Shown: positions 53,234-64,000 of the stretch, in pieces
Numbering within the stretch: position 1 is the first letter of the stretch
Layout: each line of letters starts with the position of its first letter
DNA from: Oscillospiraceae bacterium
GTDB lineage: Bacteria > Bacillota > Clostridia > Saccharofermentanales > Saccharofermentanaceae
Assembly: GCA_902764825.1 (NCBI GenBank)
Contig: CACWXL010000005.1
Location: 62,001-126,000 of the forward strand
Length of the DNA stretch: 64,000 bases
Direction of reading: 5' to 3'
Position numbers and translations under genes: made by a program
The notes under the pieces: model-generated
Told to the model about the DNA's origin: nothing
What the model saw: the letters and a program-made list of their open reading frames with translations, nothing else
Database searches by the model: none

Positions 53234-54442
53234 TTATTCTGTGACGTAAAATTTGGACAAAATTACTATCGTCTCTACCTTATCTGTCCAGGGGAACATA
53301 TCTACGGGCTTTGCGATCTGAGCTTTGTAACCCTGCTCTGCAAAACCCTTGAGATCCCTTGCCAGAGTCTCGGGACAGCAGGAGATATAAACGATCTTCG
53401 AAGGAGCCAGCTTGCCGCATGCCTTGATGAACTTCATTGTAGTTCCGGCTCTGGTGGGATCTAATATGACGCAGTCTATCTTTGTATCGGACTTGGCCAG
53501 CTTTTCCATATAGACCGTCGCATCGCCCAACACGAATTCCGCATTAGTGACCTTATTGATCTTCCTGTTCTTCAGAGCATCAAGATATGCGGATTCATTG
53601 ATCTCGACGCCTGTGACAGTTCCTACGAAGCCCGCGAAAGAGAGCGTCGTCGAACCCGTGCCGCAGTATGCATCTATGCATACCTCATCGCCTTCGAATT
53701 CCGCTAGCCTTATTGCCTCCGAATAAAGGATCTCAGCCTGCGCGTGATTTGACTGCATGAAGGAATCGGCAGATACTCTGAATTTCTTTCCGAGGATAAT
53801 GTCCGTGATATAACCGCTGCCGGTGACCTTCTTGACCTCGCCGCTTCCCAGGATCATGGAATCGTGGCGCTTGTTTACGTTGATCAAAAGGGTCGTTATC
53901 TCGGGATGGCGCCTTAACAGTTCATCGGTAAAGGCCTTCTTTTTATTGAAATAAGTGCTTCCGATGATCAGTACGACCATGATCTCGCCTGTCGCATCAG
54001 CGGTTCTTACAAGGACTCTTCTAAGGTCACCCTCGCCGTTTACCTCGTTATAGATGCTGATATTCAGGCGCTCTGCGATCTCCGCGCAGTCCCTGATTAT
54101 AGCCGTAGCCTTCTTATTCTCGATAAAGCATGTATCCGTCTCAACTATGCGGTGGGAACCTGATTCATAAGGGCCGCATATTACGCGCCCGTTCCTGAGT
54201 CTCTTAAAAGCGGAATGCACCTTGTTCCTGTAGAACAGAGGCTCATCGCTGTGATGTATCGGCAGCACTTCGCAGAAAGGCGAAATGAGTTTTCTGACGG
54301 TCTTTTCCTTCGCGACGGACTGCTCGAAATAAGTTTTGCCCGCAAAAGAGCATCCCCCGCACTTTTTCGCGACGGGGCAGCTATTCCTAACGTTCAGAGC
54401 ATTGAACAGCTTGATCCTGTCATTCTCTTTCGGGGGCTTCAT
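53234..54442 (-). CDS. 23S rRNA (uracil-5)-methyltransferase, RumA/RlmD type
   Basis: SAM-dependent m5U methyltransferase acting on rRNA. 402 residues: CPVAKKCGGC near residue 22 with a further Cys (the [4Fe-4S] site), AYCGTGSTTLSFA SAM-binding loop, VILDPTRAGTT (usually DPPRxG) and VYISCCPETLARD with the catalytic Cys (family SCNPxTLARD). No TRAM domain. Its start overlaps the folD stop by one base. RlmC and RlmD targets cannot be told apart from this. Confidence 0.9.
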   Translation of the reverse strand: MKPPKENDRIKLFNALNVRNSCPVAKKCGGCSFAGKTYFEQSVAKEKTVRKLISPFCEVLPIHHSDEPLFYRNKVHSAFKRLRNGRVICGPYESGSHRIVETDTCFIENKKATAIIRDCAEIAERLNISIYNEVNGEGDLRRVLVRTADATGEIMVVLIIGSTYFNKKKAFTDELLRRHPEITTLLINVNKRHDSMILGSGEVKKVTGSGYITDIILGKKFRVSADSFMQSNHAQAEILYSEAIRLAEFEGDEVCIDAYCGTGSTTLSFAGFVGTVTGVEINESAYLDALKNRKINKVTNAEFVLGDATVYMEKLAKSDTKIDCVILDPTRAGTTMKFIKACGKLAPSKIVYISCCPETLARDLKGFAEQGYKAQIAKPVDMFPWTDKVETIVILSKFYVTE

Positions 54443-55287
54443 CAGACCTGCCTTCCAGCGTTATCGACAACGTGCTTTAAAAGGATCGCTGTCGTGATAG
54501 AACCTACTCCTCCCGGTACGGGTGTAACAGCATCTGCTATCTCCGATACCTTCTCATAATCAACATCACCGCAGAGCCTGCCCTCTTCGTCGACATTCAT
54601 TCCGACGTCGATAACGATCTGGCCGGGCTTAACGAACTTCTCTGTGATCATTTTCGCAACACCGCAGCATGCAACAATGATGTCTGCGTTCCTGCATTCC
54701 TCTTCGATATTAACCGTCTTCGTATGGCATACGGTAACAGTGGCATTGGCGGTTGTAAGAAGGAGTGCTGCGGGCTTGCCGATGACAAGGCTTCTGCCGA
54801 CGACAGTAACCTTCTTTCCCTTTGTCTCAATATTGTAGTGCCTGATCAGGGCCATAACGGCTTCAGCCGTGCAGGGAGCTGCGCTGTCAGGAACACCTGC
54901 GAGGACATTCTCCATGTTCCTGATATCCATGAAATCAGAGTCCTTGCCGGGATCTATAGTCCTTCTCATGTGCTCGTCTGATAAGCCCTTCGGCAAAGGT
55001 CTGAACACAAGGATACCGTGAACCTTGGGATCGTTGTTGATGCCGTCGAATGTCTTGTCCAGTTCTTCCTGAGAGATACCTGCATCAACTGCAGTTACTT
55101 CGACTTCAACGCCTGCCGATTCAAAGCGCTTCAGCACGCCTCTCTCATAAGCCAAGTCATCTTCTCTTGCACCAACGCGGAGGATCGCAAGCTTGGGGCT
55201 TATGCCCTTGCCCTTCAGTTCCTCAACTTTTATCTTAAGATCTTCTACGATCTTGTCTGCAACTTCCTTGCCGCATAATCTCTGCAT
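54442..55287 (-). CDS. folD: FolD, methylene-THF dehydrogenase / methenyl-THF cyclohydrolase
   Basis: 281 residues. Interconverts 5,10-methylene- and 10-formyl-tetrahydrofolate. AYERGVLKRFESAG (catalytic Lys, about 58), VFRPLPKG, DSDFMDIRNM, VVGRSLVIGKPAALLL (NAD(P)-site), GVGSITTAILLKH. Cotranscribed with fchA upstream; both perform steps at methenyl-THF. Confidence 0.95.
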   Translation of the reverse strand: MQRLCGKEVADKIVEDLKIKVEELKGKGISPKLAILRVGAREDDLAYERGVLKRFESAGVEVEVTAVDAGISQEELDKTFDGINNDPKVHGILVFRPLPKGLSDEHMRRTIDPGKDSDFMDIRNMENVLAGVPDSAAPCTAEAVMALIRHYNIETKGKKVTVVGRSLVIGKPAALLLTTANATVTVCHTKTVNIEEECRNADIIVACCGVAKMITEKFVKPGQIVIDVGMNVDEEGRLCGDVDYEKVSEIADAVTPVPGGVGSITTAILLKHVVDNAGRQV

Positions 55288-55292
55288 TCTTA

Positions 55293-55910
55293 TTACCCGC
55301 CGATCAAAACCTTTTTTACTTCCGCATAAACCCTGGTGCAGATCTCAGTTGTCTCATCGACAAGTGCATCTGTCTTCTTATTAAGGTCTTCTGCATAATT
55401 TCTGTCCTTCATGGACTTTGTGTTGATATAAACATTCATGGCAGCGCCCTTGGCAGCCGTGTCACAAGCTGCTGCAGCAACGCCGACGTCGCTTATCGCA
55501 AGCCTGGAACCGATCACAGCAAGGCGCTCCAGGATCTTGGCTGTCTCATTAGCCTTAACGACAACTTCGTAAGGAGCCGTGCTCGCATCCTTCAGAACTG
55601 CTTCCAGGATCTCATCTCTTCCTTCCTGATCCTTAGGAATGGAATAAGCTTTTGCAAGGGGCGCGAAAACCTCCTCATCCTTCTCACCCAGTGCCTCAAA
55701 CTCTTTTACAAGAGCTCCGCACTTGGCGATAGTCTTTTCGATCTCTTCCTGATATTCAGCGTACTTCTTCTTGCCGCTCGTAAGGTTTCCTACCATAGAA
55801 CCCAAAGCAGCAGCGATGCCGCCGCAAACTGCCGATGCTCCGCCGCCTCCGGGTGTCGGTGCGCCTGAAGATAACTCATCCAAAAATCCATAAAGTGTTC
55901 TTTCAGCCAT
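55293..55910 (-). CDS. fchA: FchA, methenyl-THF cyclohydrolase / cyclodeaminase
   Basis: 205-residue helical FTCD-C family protein with the family start LYGFLDELSSGAPTPGGGGASAVCGGIAAALGSMV (glycine-rich folate loop), and KANETAKILERL, DVGVAAAACDTAAKGAAMNVYIN-type blocks. Works in one-carbon flow with FolD, as in amino acid or purine fermenting clostridia and acetogens. AAGGAG before the ATG. Confidence 0.92.
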   Translation of the reverse strand: MAERTLYGFLDELSSGAPTPGGGGASAVCGGIAAALGSMVGNLTSGKKKYAEYQEEIEKTIAKCGALVKEFEALGEKDEEVFAPLAKAYSIPKDQEGRDEILEAVLKDASTAPYEVVVKANETAKILERLAVIGSRLAISDVGVAAAACDTAAKGAAMNVYINTKSMKDRNYAEDLNKKTDALVDETTEICTRVYAEVKKVLIGG

Positions 55911-56093
55911 TATCTATTAACTCCTTAAGGAAATATCCATTACATAAGAATTGTAAATCATAGGCACATTCAAGTCCAACAGACAAAGGTAAAAAAGGTG
56001 GCTTTAAAGTTACCTTTATGATGTTTAAAATGATAGATGGATAATTAATGGATCTATCCCTTTCGGGATTCGCGTTGTTATGGGGATACAATT

Positions 56094-56738
56094 ATGAATA
56101 TAAGCAAAAAGGTTCCGGTAATCGTAAGTATAGTTTTGCTTGTTATTTGTGTCCTCGGCGGTTTAAGATCAGCAACGCGTGGTACGCGCACAGCGGATCC
56201 CGGCTTTTTCATATCAGTTAAACTGACTGAAGATGTCAGGATTGTCAGTGTGGACAAGGAGATCTCCGCTGCTCTTTCCGGAGAACAGTATGATTACACA
56301 GAGATTCCTGCGGGAACTGTTGGAGATGCATTTATTACATACAGCCATCGGCGTTCATACATTAAAGACCCCGATACAGATGTCCTTAGTTTCAGAACTG
56401 GTTTTGTTTCTGACGGAAATCATTCCGACATATATGTGTCAACCGGTCCAGAATCACAATTACGTCCAAATGGAATTCACTATAAGAAAATAGAAAATTA
56501 CCAGGAAATCATTTTCGAATACAACCGGTTGGTTAAAGAAGAAAAAAATAAATGGATGCTGAAACTCACGCTCACGATACTTGTCAGCATTGCTTTTGCA
56601 GCTGTATTTTCCGGTGTGTTCTGGCTTGAATGTTTTATTGCCAACAAGATCAGGATGCATCCTGGCTTTTTCGGTCTAATGTGCGCCATTTATATCGTTT
56701 TGCTGATGTTTGCTTTAATGTTTATGAGCATTTTCTAA
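56094..56738 (+). CDS. Membrane protein, unknown
   Basis: 214 residues: one N-terminal helix, an extracellular region (about 30-150), then two C-terminal helices (about 155-212). No known motif. GGGGA before the ATG. Immediately followed by a decayed copy of its own 3' end. The gap 55911-56093 before it holds no other feature. Confidence 0.65.
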   Translation: MNISKKVPVIVSIVLLVICVLGGLRSATRGTRTADPGFFISVKLTEDVRIVSVDKEISAALSGEQYDYTEIPAGTVGDAFITYSHRRSYIKDPDTDVLSFRTGFVSDGNHSDIYVSTGPESQLRPNGIHYKKIENYQEIIFEYNRLVKEEKNKWMLKLTLTILVSIAFAAVFSGVFWLECFIANKIRMHPGFFGLMCAIYIVLLMFALMFMSIF

Positions 56739-56739
56739 T

Positions 56740-56961
56740 ACTCATTTCGAAATAGAAATAGATAATTGGGATAAAGGATTCTGGTTTTGCATACTGAGAG
56801 GTTTAGCTGTTGCAGTTGTATTATAGATCTTATTCATAATCCTTTGCTCGGTTGCCAACAAACTGAAAATGCATACTGCCGTATTCGGAATACTTTGCGC
56901 CATTTTTGTTGTGTTGCTGCTGGCCGCTGTAGTTTTCGTCATCATTCCTCCTGATCTGTAA
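56740..56961 (+). pseudogene. Decayed copy of the 3' part of the preceding gene
   Basis: Read in frame from 56740, residues CSVANKLKMHTAVFGILCAIFVVLL match CFIANKIRMHPGFFGLMCAIYIVLL of 56094-56738. There is no start or SD and an in-frame TAG at 56824-56826. A tandem-duplication remnant missing the first two thirds. Confidence 0.75.
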
Positions 56962-56970
56962 TACAAAATT

Positions 56971-56994
56971 AAAGGCGGCCAACTGACCGCCTTT
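56971..56994. terminator. Bidirectional terminator
   Basis: AAAGGCGG / CCGCCTTT stem with T-rich flanks on both strands; serves the NlpC/P60 gene (minus) and probably the plus-strand gene. Confidence 0.8.
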
Positions 56995-56999
56995 GTTAT

Positions 57000-58283
57000 T
57001 TACTGGATAATTCTCTTTATCGCTTTGATCTTCATCATGTCGAGCTTACCGTAAACCACTTTGCCCCTTGTTGCCGATGCGTGGATTACCTGGCCGTCAC
57101 CGACATAGATCGCGACGTGTCCGCAGTAGCTACCGTAGTCATAACAGATGACGTCACCCGGTTTGAGATCGCTTCTTGGTACCTTTACGCCTGATTTATT
57201 CATTATCGATGTAGCACCGTGAGGTACTGAGATACCAACCTGGGCATAGCAGTACAATACGAGGCCGGAACAGTCGATGCCCTTGGATGAAGCGCCGCCG
57301 AACTTGTACTTAACACCGAGCATGGATTCAGCGATTGCTACGATACTGTCGCCGTTCTTACCGCTGATCTTAGGGAGCTTTTTGGTATTGCCGTAACCGC
57401 CGGAACCACCGCTGCTTGAAGGCTTTGTCGTCGGCTTGGGCGTAGGAGAAGGTGTGGGCGTCGGCGGAGGATTTGTTGTCGTATAAGACTTATAGACATA
57501 TCCGGTCTTGCCGCCTGTTGTCTTTACCTTGTACCATTTATCACCAACGATAGCGCTGCAGTAAAGCTTTGCATCCTGGTTAACGACTGCAACCTGTTCT
57601 GCATTAGTGGAAGGCTCAGCTCTTACAACGAGGCTTCCCGTATCTACCCATACGGTTCTGTCTACCTTGACAGAGACCATTGTATCCTGAATTGAATTTG
57701 TGAGGACGAATCCTTCCTTGCCGGCTTCAGTCTTGATCCTTGACCATGTATCGCCTACACCGGTTCTTGTAACTTCCTGACCTACGTGAAGAGATACAAG
57801 AGTCTTGGAATCCATATTAGGATTCTCTTTAAGGATAGACTGGTTGGCTCTTACGTAATATGTGGATTCGTCGGGTGCAAAGCATGAGGGGTCCAGAAGT
57901 TCGATAGGAAGATTGGAGCTGTCATACTGCTGGCTTACGATGAAGCTTGGAATGTCCGAGTAAGTTGTTTTGCCGGACGCCTGTTCCGTCTTTGTAGCAT
58001 CAGGTGTCTCACCGGGTTCTACTTCACCGGGCTCTTCACCATAATCGGAACTTACGAGCTGATCGACACTGTCTACAAGAGCCCAGTCCTCAAGAACGAC
58101 TTCGCCGCTGTCGATGGTCTGTGTTCCGAAAGCATTCTTATAGGCACGGGCTACGACCAGATTGGGAGTCATGCCCTCGTGGAGACCCAAAGGGAAACAT
58201 ACCATGGGAAGAGCAACAAAAATGCCCGTAGCAATGGTAAGTATATGCTGCTTCCTGTTATGTCTAAAAACTATCTTCTTCAT
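57000..58283 (-). CDS. Secreted NlpC/P60 endopeptidase with SH3 domains
   Basis: Cleaves peptidoglycan stem peptides. 427 residues from ATG 58283 (GGAG close upstream). Signal or anchor helix (about 12-35), acidic spacer, two bacterial SH3 modules (about 140-290; YVRANQSIL and LVVRAEPS), a PTPTPSPTPKP linker, then the NlpC/P60 domain with catalytic Cys in GIDCSGLVLYC, His in GHVAIYVGDG and a third polar residue in VIHAS. A TATAAT at 58318-58323 (minus) is a promoter candidate. Confidence 0.92.
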   Translation of the reverse strand: MKKIVFRHNRKQHILTIATGIFVALPMVCFPLGLHEGMTPNLVVARAYKNAFGTQTIDSGEVVLEDWALVDSVDQLVSSDYGEEPGEVEPGETPDATKTEQASGKTTYSDIPSFIVSQQYDSSNLPIELLDPSCFAPDESTYYVRANQSILKENPNMDSKTLVSLHVGQEVTRTGVGDTWSRIKTEAGKEGFVLTNSIQDTMVSVKVDRTVWVDTGSLVVRAEPSTNAEQVAVVNQDAKLYCSAIVGDKWYKVKTTGGKTGYVYKSYTTTNPPPTPTPSPTPKPTTKPSSSGGSGGYGNTKKLPKISGKNGDSIVAIAESMLGVKYKFGGASSKGIDCSGLVLYCYAQVGISVPHGATSIMNKSGVKVPRSDLKPGDVICYDYGSYCGHVAIYVGDGQVIHASATRGKVVYGKLDMMKIKAIKRIIQ

Positions 58284-58402
58284 ATATCTCCGCGCTCGAA
58301 AATAATACTTCTTTATAATTATACTATCTGCTTTCAGGTCATTTTGAGGCAATTCTCAGGCTCGGGGCCCTTGTTTTGCTTAAAAACGCCCGCATTTGGC
58401 AT

Positions 58403-58436
58403 ACAAAAACGCCGGAGGAGTATACCCCTCCGGCGT
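58403..58436 (-). terminator. Terminator after rpoC
   Basis: Minus strand GACGCCGGAGG / CTCCTCCGGCGT stem followed by TTTTTGTATG. Confidence 0.9.
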
Positions 58437-58488
58437 CATTATAAACTTTTGGGACCCGCAGTTGGTTTACAATTACGGGACAAAGTAA

Positions 58489-61400
58489 TTACTTCTTTTC
58501 CTTAAGTCCGTCAGCCTCGAGCTGTGATTCTAAGCGGTCCTGCTCATCCAGGAGCTCGTTGCGAGCCTGGATCTGATCAAGGTAATCATTAGCGAAGAGC
58601 TCAGTATCACTCTCGGATTCACCATACTCGTGACCTGTGATGAGCTTGCTGTTTGCCTTGATAACAGGAACAGCTGTGATGTCGCTGTGAGCCTTGATAC
58701 CGGTACCTGCAGGGATGAGCGCACCGATGATGACGTTCTCCTTGATACCGATGAGCGGATCGACCTTGCCCTTGATAACAGCATCTGTAAGTACCTTTGC
58801 TGTCTCCTGGAAGGATGCAGCAGACATGAAGGAGTCGGAAGCGCTTGCGGCCTTAGCGATACCGAGGAGGATCGTCTTGCCGTTAGCGGGTCTCTTGCCC
58901 TGCTCTTCACAGTCTCTGTTCCTGGAGATGAAGTTATACCAGTCAACAGTTGTACCTGTCATGAAGCCTGTATCACCCGGATCGTCGATCTGGACTCTTC
59001 TCATCATCTGCTTTGTGATGATCTCGATGTGCTTATCGTTGATGTTTACACCACCACCTGTGTAGTAAACCTTTGTGATCTCAGAGATGATGTACTTCTG
59101 AACGGCACGGATATCCTTAACTCTGAGGATCTCCTTAGGATCGATCTTACCGTCGATGATCTGATCGCCGGCTTCGATTACCTGACCGTCAGTAACTGTG
59201 AGTGTTGCGTGTGAAGGAACCTTGTATTCCATCTTCTCGATCGGGTTGCCCTTAGCATCCTTGATCGGCTCAACACCCTCATCGTAAACAGGTGTTACAA
59301 CGATTGTCTTCTGCTTTGTCTTCTCGTTCTCAACGATCTTAACAGAACCGGGAACGGAAGAGATGATACCGTGACCCTTAGGATCTCTTGCTTCGAAGAT
59401 CTCGGTAACACGAGGGAGACCCTGTGTGATATCTTCACCGGAAGCAGCGATACCACCGGAGTGGAACGTTCTCATCGTAAGCTGTGTACCAGGCTCACCG
59501 ATTGACTGAGCTGCGATGATACCGACAGCTTCACCAACTGCAACAGGACGGCCTGTAGCGAGGTTGATACCGTAGCACTTGGAGCAGACACCTCTTCTGG
59601 AGCGGCAGTCGAATACTGATCTGATCTTGAGCTTGCCCAAGTCTTCGATCTGCTGTCTGGAAAGGATCTTGCCTGCAGCTTCTGCCTCGGCAACCTTTGC
59701 AGCAACCTTCTTTTCGTGCTCTGCGAGCTTCTCAGGAGTCTCGGCGCCCTTGATCTTAACGGAATCCTTAACTGCCTGTCTTGCCTCGTTAGCTTCCTTC
59801 TTAGCGATCTCTACGGACTTGCAGATATCCTCTGCCTTGAGAGCATCGATAAGCTCATTCTTCTTAACGATGACTTCGCCTGTCTGATAGTTGATGATGT
59901 CCTCTGCTGCATAACGGCCATAGAGACGGTCGTTAAGAGACTTGATGACGTTGGTGTGCTTGTTGGAAACCTCTGTGATCTCCTTGACCCATGTGAAGTC
60001 ATCAGTACCGCAGTCTTCCTCAGTAACAACAACTGCCTGTGCAACGTCAACGAGACGTCTTGTAAGGTAACCTGACTCAGCTGTCTTAAGAGCTGTATCG
60101 GAGAGAGCCTTACGGGCACCGTGTGAGGAGATGAAGAACTCGAGCACGTTCATACCTTCACGGAGGTTGGACTTGATCGGGATCTCGATGGTGTTACCGG
60201 TCGTATCCTGCATAAGTCCACGCATACCTGCGAGCTGCTTGATCTGGTTGTTGGAACCACGGGCACCGGAGTCAGCCATCATTCTGATCGGGTTGTAGAT
60301 GTCGAGGTTGTCCATCAATGCCTTTGTGATGTTGTTTGTAGTCTCAGACCAAACCTTAGTAACTTCGTTGTGACGCTCTGTCTCTGTGAAGAATCCTTCT
60401 TCAGCAGCTTCGTTGATCTCTTCGACTCTCTCGTCACCTTCAGCGATCATCTTATCCTTGATGTCAGGGATGATCATGTCTTCGATACCGATGGAGATAC
60501 CGGAGATAGTGGAGAATCTGTAACCCATTGCCTTAACGTCATCGAGGAAGATCGTTGTTCTCTCGAGGCCGTGTGTAGCAATGCACTTAGCGATGATCTT
60601 TTCGAGCTTCTTCTTACCAAGAGCGAACTCGAACTTGGATTCAGCATCAGGATTCTTCTCCTTTGCTGCTGCAGCCTTTGCCTTCTGTTCAGCAAGTCTG
60701 GGGAAATCGATCTCGAGCTTCAAGTGGTTCTCAGGCTTTGTTCTGTCAACAAATCCGAGATCCTGAGGAACGATCTGGTTGAAGATGAATCTTCCGAATG
60801 TGGACTCGACAAGACCTGTCTCAACCTTACCGTTGATCTCTCTGGAGATACGTACCTTGATCATGCTGTGGAGCGTGATCTGGTGCTCGTCATATGCCAT
60901 CTGAGCCTCGTCGATAGAGGAGAATACCATGCCCTCACCCTTATCGTTCTCTACTTCCATTGTGAGGTAGTAGCAGCCGAGGATCATATCCTGTGTAGGA
61001 ACTGTAACCGGCTTACCGTCCTGAGGCTTCAAGAGGTTGTTTGTAGAAAGCATGAGGAATCTGGCCTCTGCCTGAGCCTCTGCAGAAAGCGGTACGTGAA
61101 CAGCCATCTGGTCTCCGTCGAAGTCTGCGTTAAAGCCTGTGCAGACGAGCGGATGGAGCTTGATAGCACGACCTTCTACGAGTACAGGCTCGAATGCCTG
61201 GATAGAAAGTCTGTGGAGTGTAGGAGCACGGTTCAGGAGTACCGGATGGTCCTGAATGATCTCTTCAAGGATATCCCATACTTCAGGAACTCTTGCATCT
61301 ACCTGTCTTCTTGCTGTCTTGATATTGAGCTTGTCGTTGATCTCAACGAGCTTCTTGATTACGAAGGGCTTGAAGAGCTCTAATGCCATCTCCTTAGGGA

Positions 61401-62496
61401 GACCGCACTGATGCATCTTAAGCTCAGGTCCTACGATGATAACTGAACGTCCGGAGTAGTCTACACGCTTACCGAGGAGGTTCTGTCTGAAACGGCCCTG
61501 CTTACCCTTGAGCATGTCGGACAAGGACTTGAGCTGTCTGTTGCTCGTAGCAGATGTAGAACCCTTAACAGGTGTGCCGTGACGGCCATTGTCGATCAAT
61601 GCGTCTACAGCTTCCTGGAGCATTCTCTTCTCGTTTCTTACGATGATCTCAGGTGCGCCTAAGTCGAGGAGCTTCTTAAGACGGTTGTTTCTGCCGATAA
61701 CTCTTCTGTAAAGATCGTTAAGATCTGATGTAGCATAACGGCCGCCATCGAGAGGTACCATAGGACGGAGTTCCGGAGGAAGTACCGGAATAACGTCAAG
61801 GATCATCCACTCGGGCTTGTTGCCGGAAGCCTTGAAAGCTTCAGCGATCTCGAGTCTCTTGTTGATCTTGAGTCTCTTCTGTGTGCTTACGGAACCGACC
61901 TTCTCTTCCTGGAGCTGAGCAATGATCTCATCGATGTTGATCTCAGCCAAGAGTTCCTTGATAGCCTCGGCACCCATCTTTGCAACGAAAGAATCCTTGC
62001 CGCACTTCTCTTTTACATTCTTGAAGATATCTTCAGTAATGATGTCGTACTTATTAAGTCCTGTCTCAACACTGTTGCCGGGATCGATTACGATGTACTT
62101 TGAATAATAAAGTACGCTCTCGAGCTGCTTAACTGTGAGGTCAAGCAGTGTGCCGATCTTTGAAGGCTGTGTCTTGAAGTACCAGATGTGAGATACAGGT
62201 GTAGCAAGCTGGATGTGTCCGAGTCTCTCACGGCGAACTGTGTTCTTTGTGACTTCGACTCCGCACTTGTCGCAGATCATGCCCTTGAATCTGATCTTCT
62301 TGTACTTACCGCAGCGGCATTCCCAAGACTTTGTAGGTCCGAAGATCTTTTCGCAGAAAAGACCATCGACCTCAGGTCTCTGAGTACGATAGTTGATGGT
62401 CTCAGGCTTCTTTACTTCGCCGTGTGACCAGCTCTTGATAACCTCAGGAGATGCAAGCTGAATACTTATTTTTGTAAGATGATTCTGATCATTCAT
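58489..62496 (-). CDS. rpoC: RNA polymerase beta' subunit
   Basis: Largest catalytic subunit of RNA polymerase. 1335 residues with the N-terminal zinc ribbon ([20 protein letters not shown]), the absolutely conserved [12 protein letters not shown] metal-chelating motif (about 460), the bridge-helix region ([16 protein letters not shown]), a second zinc site ([11 protein letters not shown]), and the switch segment [18 protein letters not shown]. Follows rpoB by 18 bases; AAAGGAG upstream, 13 bases from the ATG. Own terminator. Confidence 0.97.
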   Translation of the reverse strand: MNDQNHLTKISIQLASPEVIKSWSHGEVKKPETINYRTQRPEVDGLFCEKIFGPTKSWECRCGKYKKIRFKGMICDKCGVEVTKNTVRRERLGHIQLATPVSHIWYFKTQPSKIGTLLDLTVKQLESVLYYSKYIVIDPGNSVETGLNKYDIITEDIFKNVKEKCGKDSFVAKMGAEAIKELLAEINIDEIIAQLQEEKVGSVSTQKRLKINKRLEIAEAFKASGNKPEWMILDVIPVLPPELRPMVPLDGGRYATSDLNDLYRRVIGRNNRLKKLLDLGAPEIIVRNEKRMLQEAVDALIDNGRHGTPVKGSTSATSNRQLKSLSDMLKGKQGRFRQNLLGKRVDYSGRSVIIVGPELKMHQCGLPKEMALELFKPFVIKKLVEINDKLNIKTARRQVDARVPEVWDILEEIIQDHPVLLNRAPTLHRLSIQAFEPVLVEGRAIKLHPLVCTGFNADFDGDQMAVHVPLSAEAQAEARFLMLSTNNLLKPQDGKPVTVPTQDMILGCYYLTMEVENDKGEGMVFSSIDEAQMAYDEHQITLHSMIKVRISREINGKVETGLVESTFGRFIFNQIVPQDLGFVDRTKPENHLKLEIDFPRLAEQKAKAAAAKEKNPDAESKFEFALGKKKLEKIIAKCIATHGLERTTIFLDDVKAMGYRFSTISGISIGIEDMIIPDIKDKMIAEGDERVEEINEAAEEGFFTETERHNEVTKVWSETTNNITKALMDNLDIYNPIRMMADSGARGSNNQIKQLAGMRGLMQDTTGNTIEIPIKSNLREGMNVLEFFISSHGARKALSDTALKTAESGYLTRRLVDVAQAVVVTEEDCGTDDFTWVKEITEVSNKHTNVIKSLNDRLYGRYAAEDIINYQTGEVIVKKNELIDALKAEDICKSVEIAKKEANEARQAVKDSVKIKGAETPEKLAEHEKKVAAKVAEAEAAGKILSRQQIEDLGKLKIRSVFDCRSRRGVCSKCYGINLATGRPVAVGEAVGIIAAQSIGEPGTQLTMRTFHSGGIAASGEDITQGLPRVTEIFEARDPKGHGIISSVPGSVKIVENEKTKQKTIVVTPVYDEGVEPIKDAKGNPIEKMEYKVPSHATLTVTDGQVIEAGDQIIDGKIDPKEILRVKDIRAVQKYIISEITKVYYTGGGVNINDKHIEIITKQMMRRVQIDDPGDTGFMTGTTVDWYNFISRNRDCEEQGKRPANGKTILLGIAKAASASDSFMSAASFQETAKVLTDAVIKGKVDPLIGIKENVIIGALIPAGTGIKAHSDITAVPVIKANSKLITGHEYGESESDTELFANDYLDQIQARNELLDEQDRLESQLEADGLKEKK

Positions 62497-62514
62497 ATCT
62501 ATCTTTTATCTCCT

Positions 62515-64000
<1,486 letters not shown>

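Noticed and set aside
60370..61383. 337-residue plus-strand frame
   Set aside because: Antisense to rpoC; Cys/Leu-rich composition typical of a shadow frame.

Overview
The window looks like a chromosomal segment of an anaerobic clostridial bacterium (Bacillota, Clostridia). The reasons are the ctsR-mcsA-mcsB-clpC heat-shock operon, PPi-dependent phosphofructokinase, an FchA/FolD one-carbon pair, HydF- and Hyp-type metallocluster maturation proteins, purine-rich Shine-Dalgarno sites at nearly every gene, frequent TTG starts, and the rpoB-rpoC order. The species cannot be named from the sequence. No rRNA, tRNA, CRISPR array, transposase or phage gene was seen.

Layout. 1-6.7 kb: start of pgk, a PlsC-type acyltransferase with a zinc ribbon, then ctsR-mcsA-mcsB-clpC behind a consensus promoter with CtsR heptads; the McsB-like protein has lost key kinase residues. 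7-15 kb: mostly unlinked minus-strand genes (DUF1846, metallo-beta-lactamase-fold hydrolase, HdeD-like membrane protein, a GGDEF protein with a damaged signature, a GH25 lysozyme with a Thr/Pro linker, a D-lyxose isomerase family protein, two membrane proteins). 15.3-16.9 kb: pfp. 17.1-21.2 kb (plus strand): TPP riboswitch followed by thiW-thiM-thiE-thiD-thiC.

21.2-32.6 kb (minus strand) is the most unusual part. It is an 11-gene, tightly overlapping operon: NifH-like, NifD-like 1, NifK-like 1, hypF, hypC, hypD, hypE, a TM1266-type ACT protein, NifD-like 2, NifK-like 2 and hydF. It joins a nitrogenase-like ATP-driven reductase with two D/K-type pairs, the complete Fe(CN)2(CO) ligand-assembly set of [NiFe]-hydrogenase (without the nickel genes hypA/hypB), and the [FeFe]-hydrogenase scaffold GTPase HydF (without hydE/hydG). 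No hydrogenase structural gene lies in the window. I infer a metallocofactor or reductase system that uses CO/CN-type iron chemistry; its product is unknown.

32.9-38.2 kb: lgt, small membrane proteins, a five-gene operon (XRE regulator, three tiny membrane proteins, a membrane-anchored PstS-like protein) and a cysteine synthase. 38.2-45.1 kb: histidine kinase, response regulator, FtsX-type ABC permease and ATPase, an XRE-AbrB fusion regulator and an acyltransferase-3 protein, resembling antimicrobial-peptide sensing and resistance modules. 45.3-48.5 kb: hflK-hflC and a lipoprotein, flanked by a 43-bp imperfect direct repeat that contains the 3' end of the neighbouring FMN-dehydrogenase gene. 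48.6-53.1 kb: FMN dehydrogenase, a sugar-phosphate isomerase-like TIM barrel, two membrane proteins and an XRE membrane regulator. 53.2-55.9 kb: rRNA m5U methyltransferase, folD and fchA. 56.1-58.3 kb: a membrane protein with a decayed tandem copy, and an NlpC/P60 peptidase. 58.5-64 kb: rpoC and the 3' part of rpoB.

Starts were moved from the longest open frame where a Shine-Dalgarno site and spacing, or family alignment, favoured another codon. Functional names come from motif recognition only; no database search was run.
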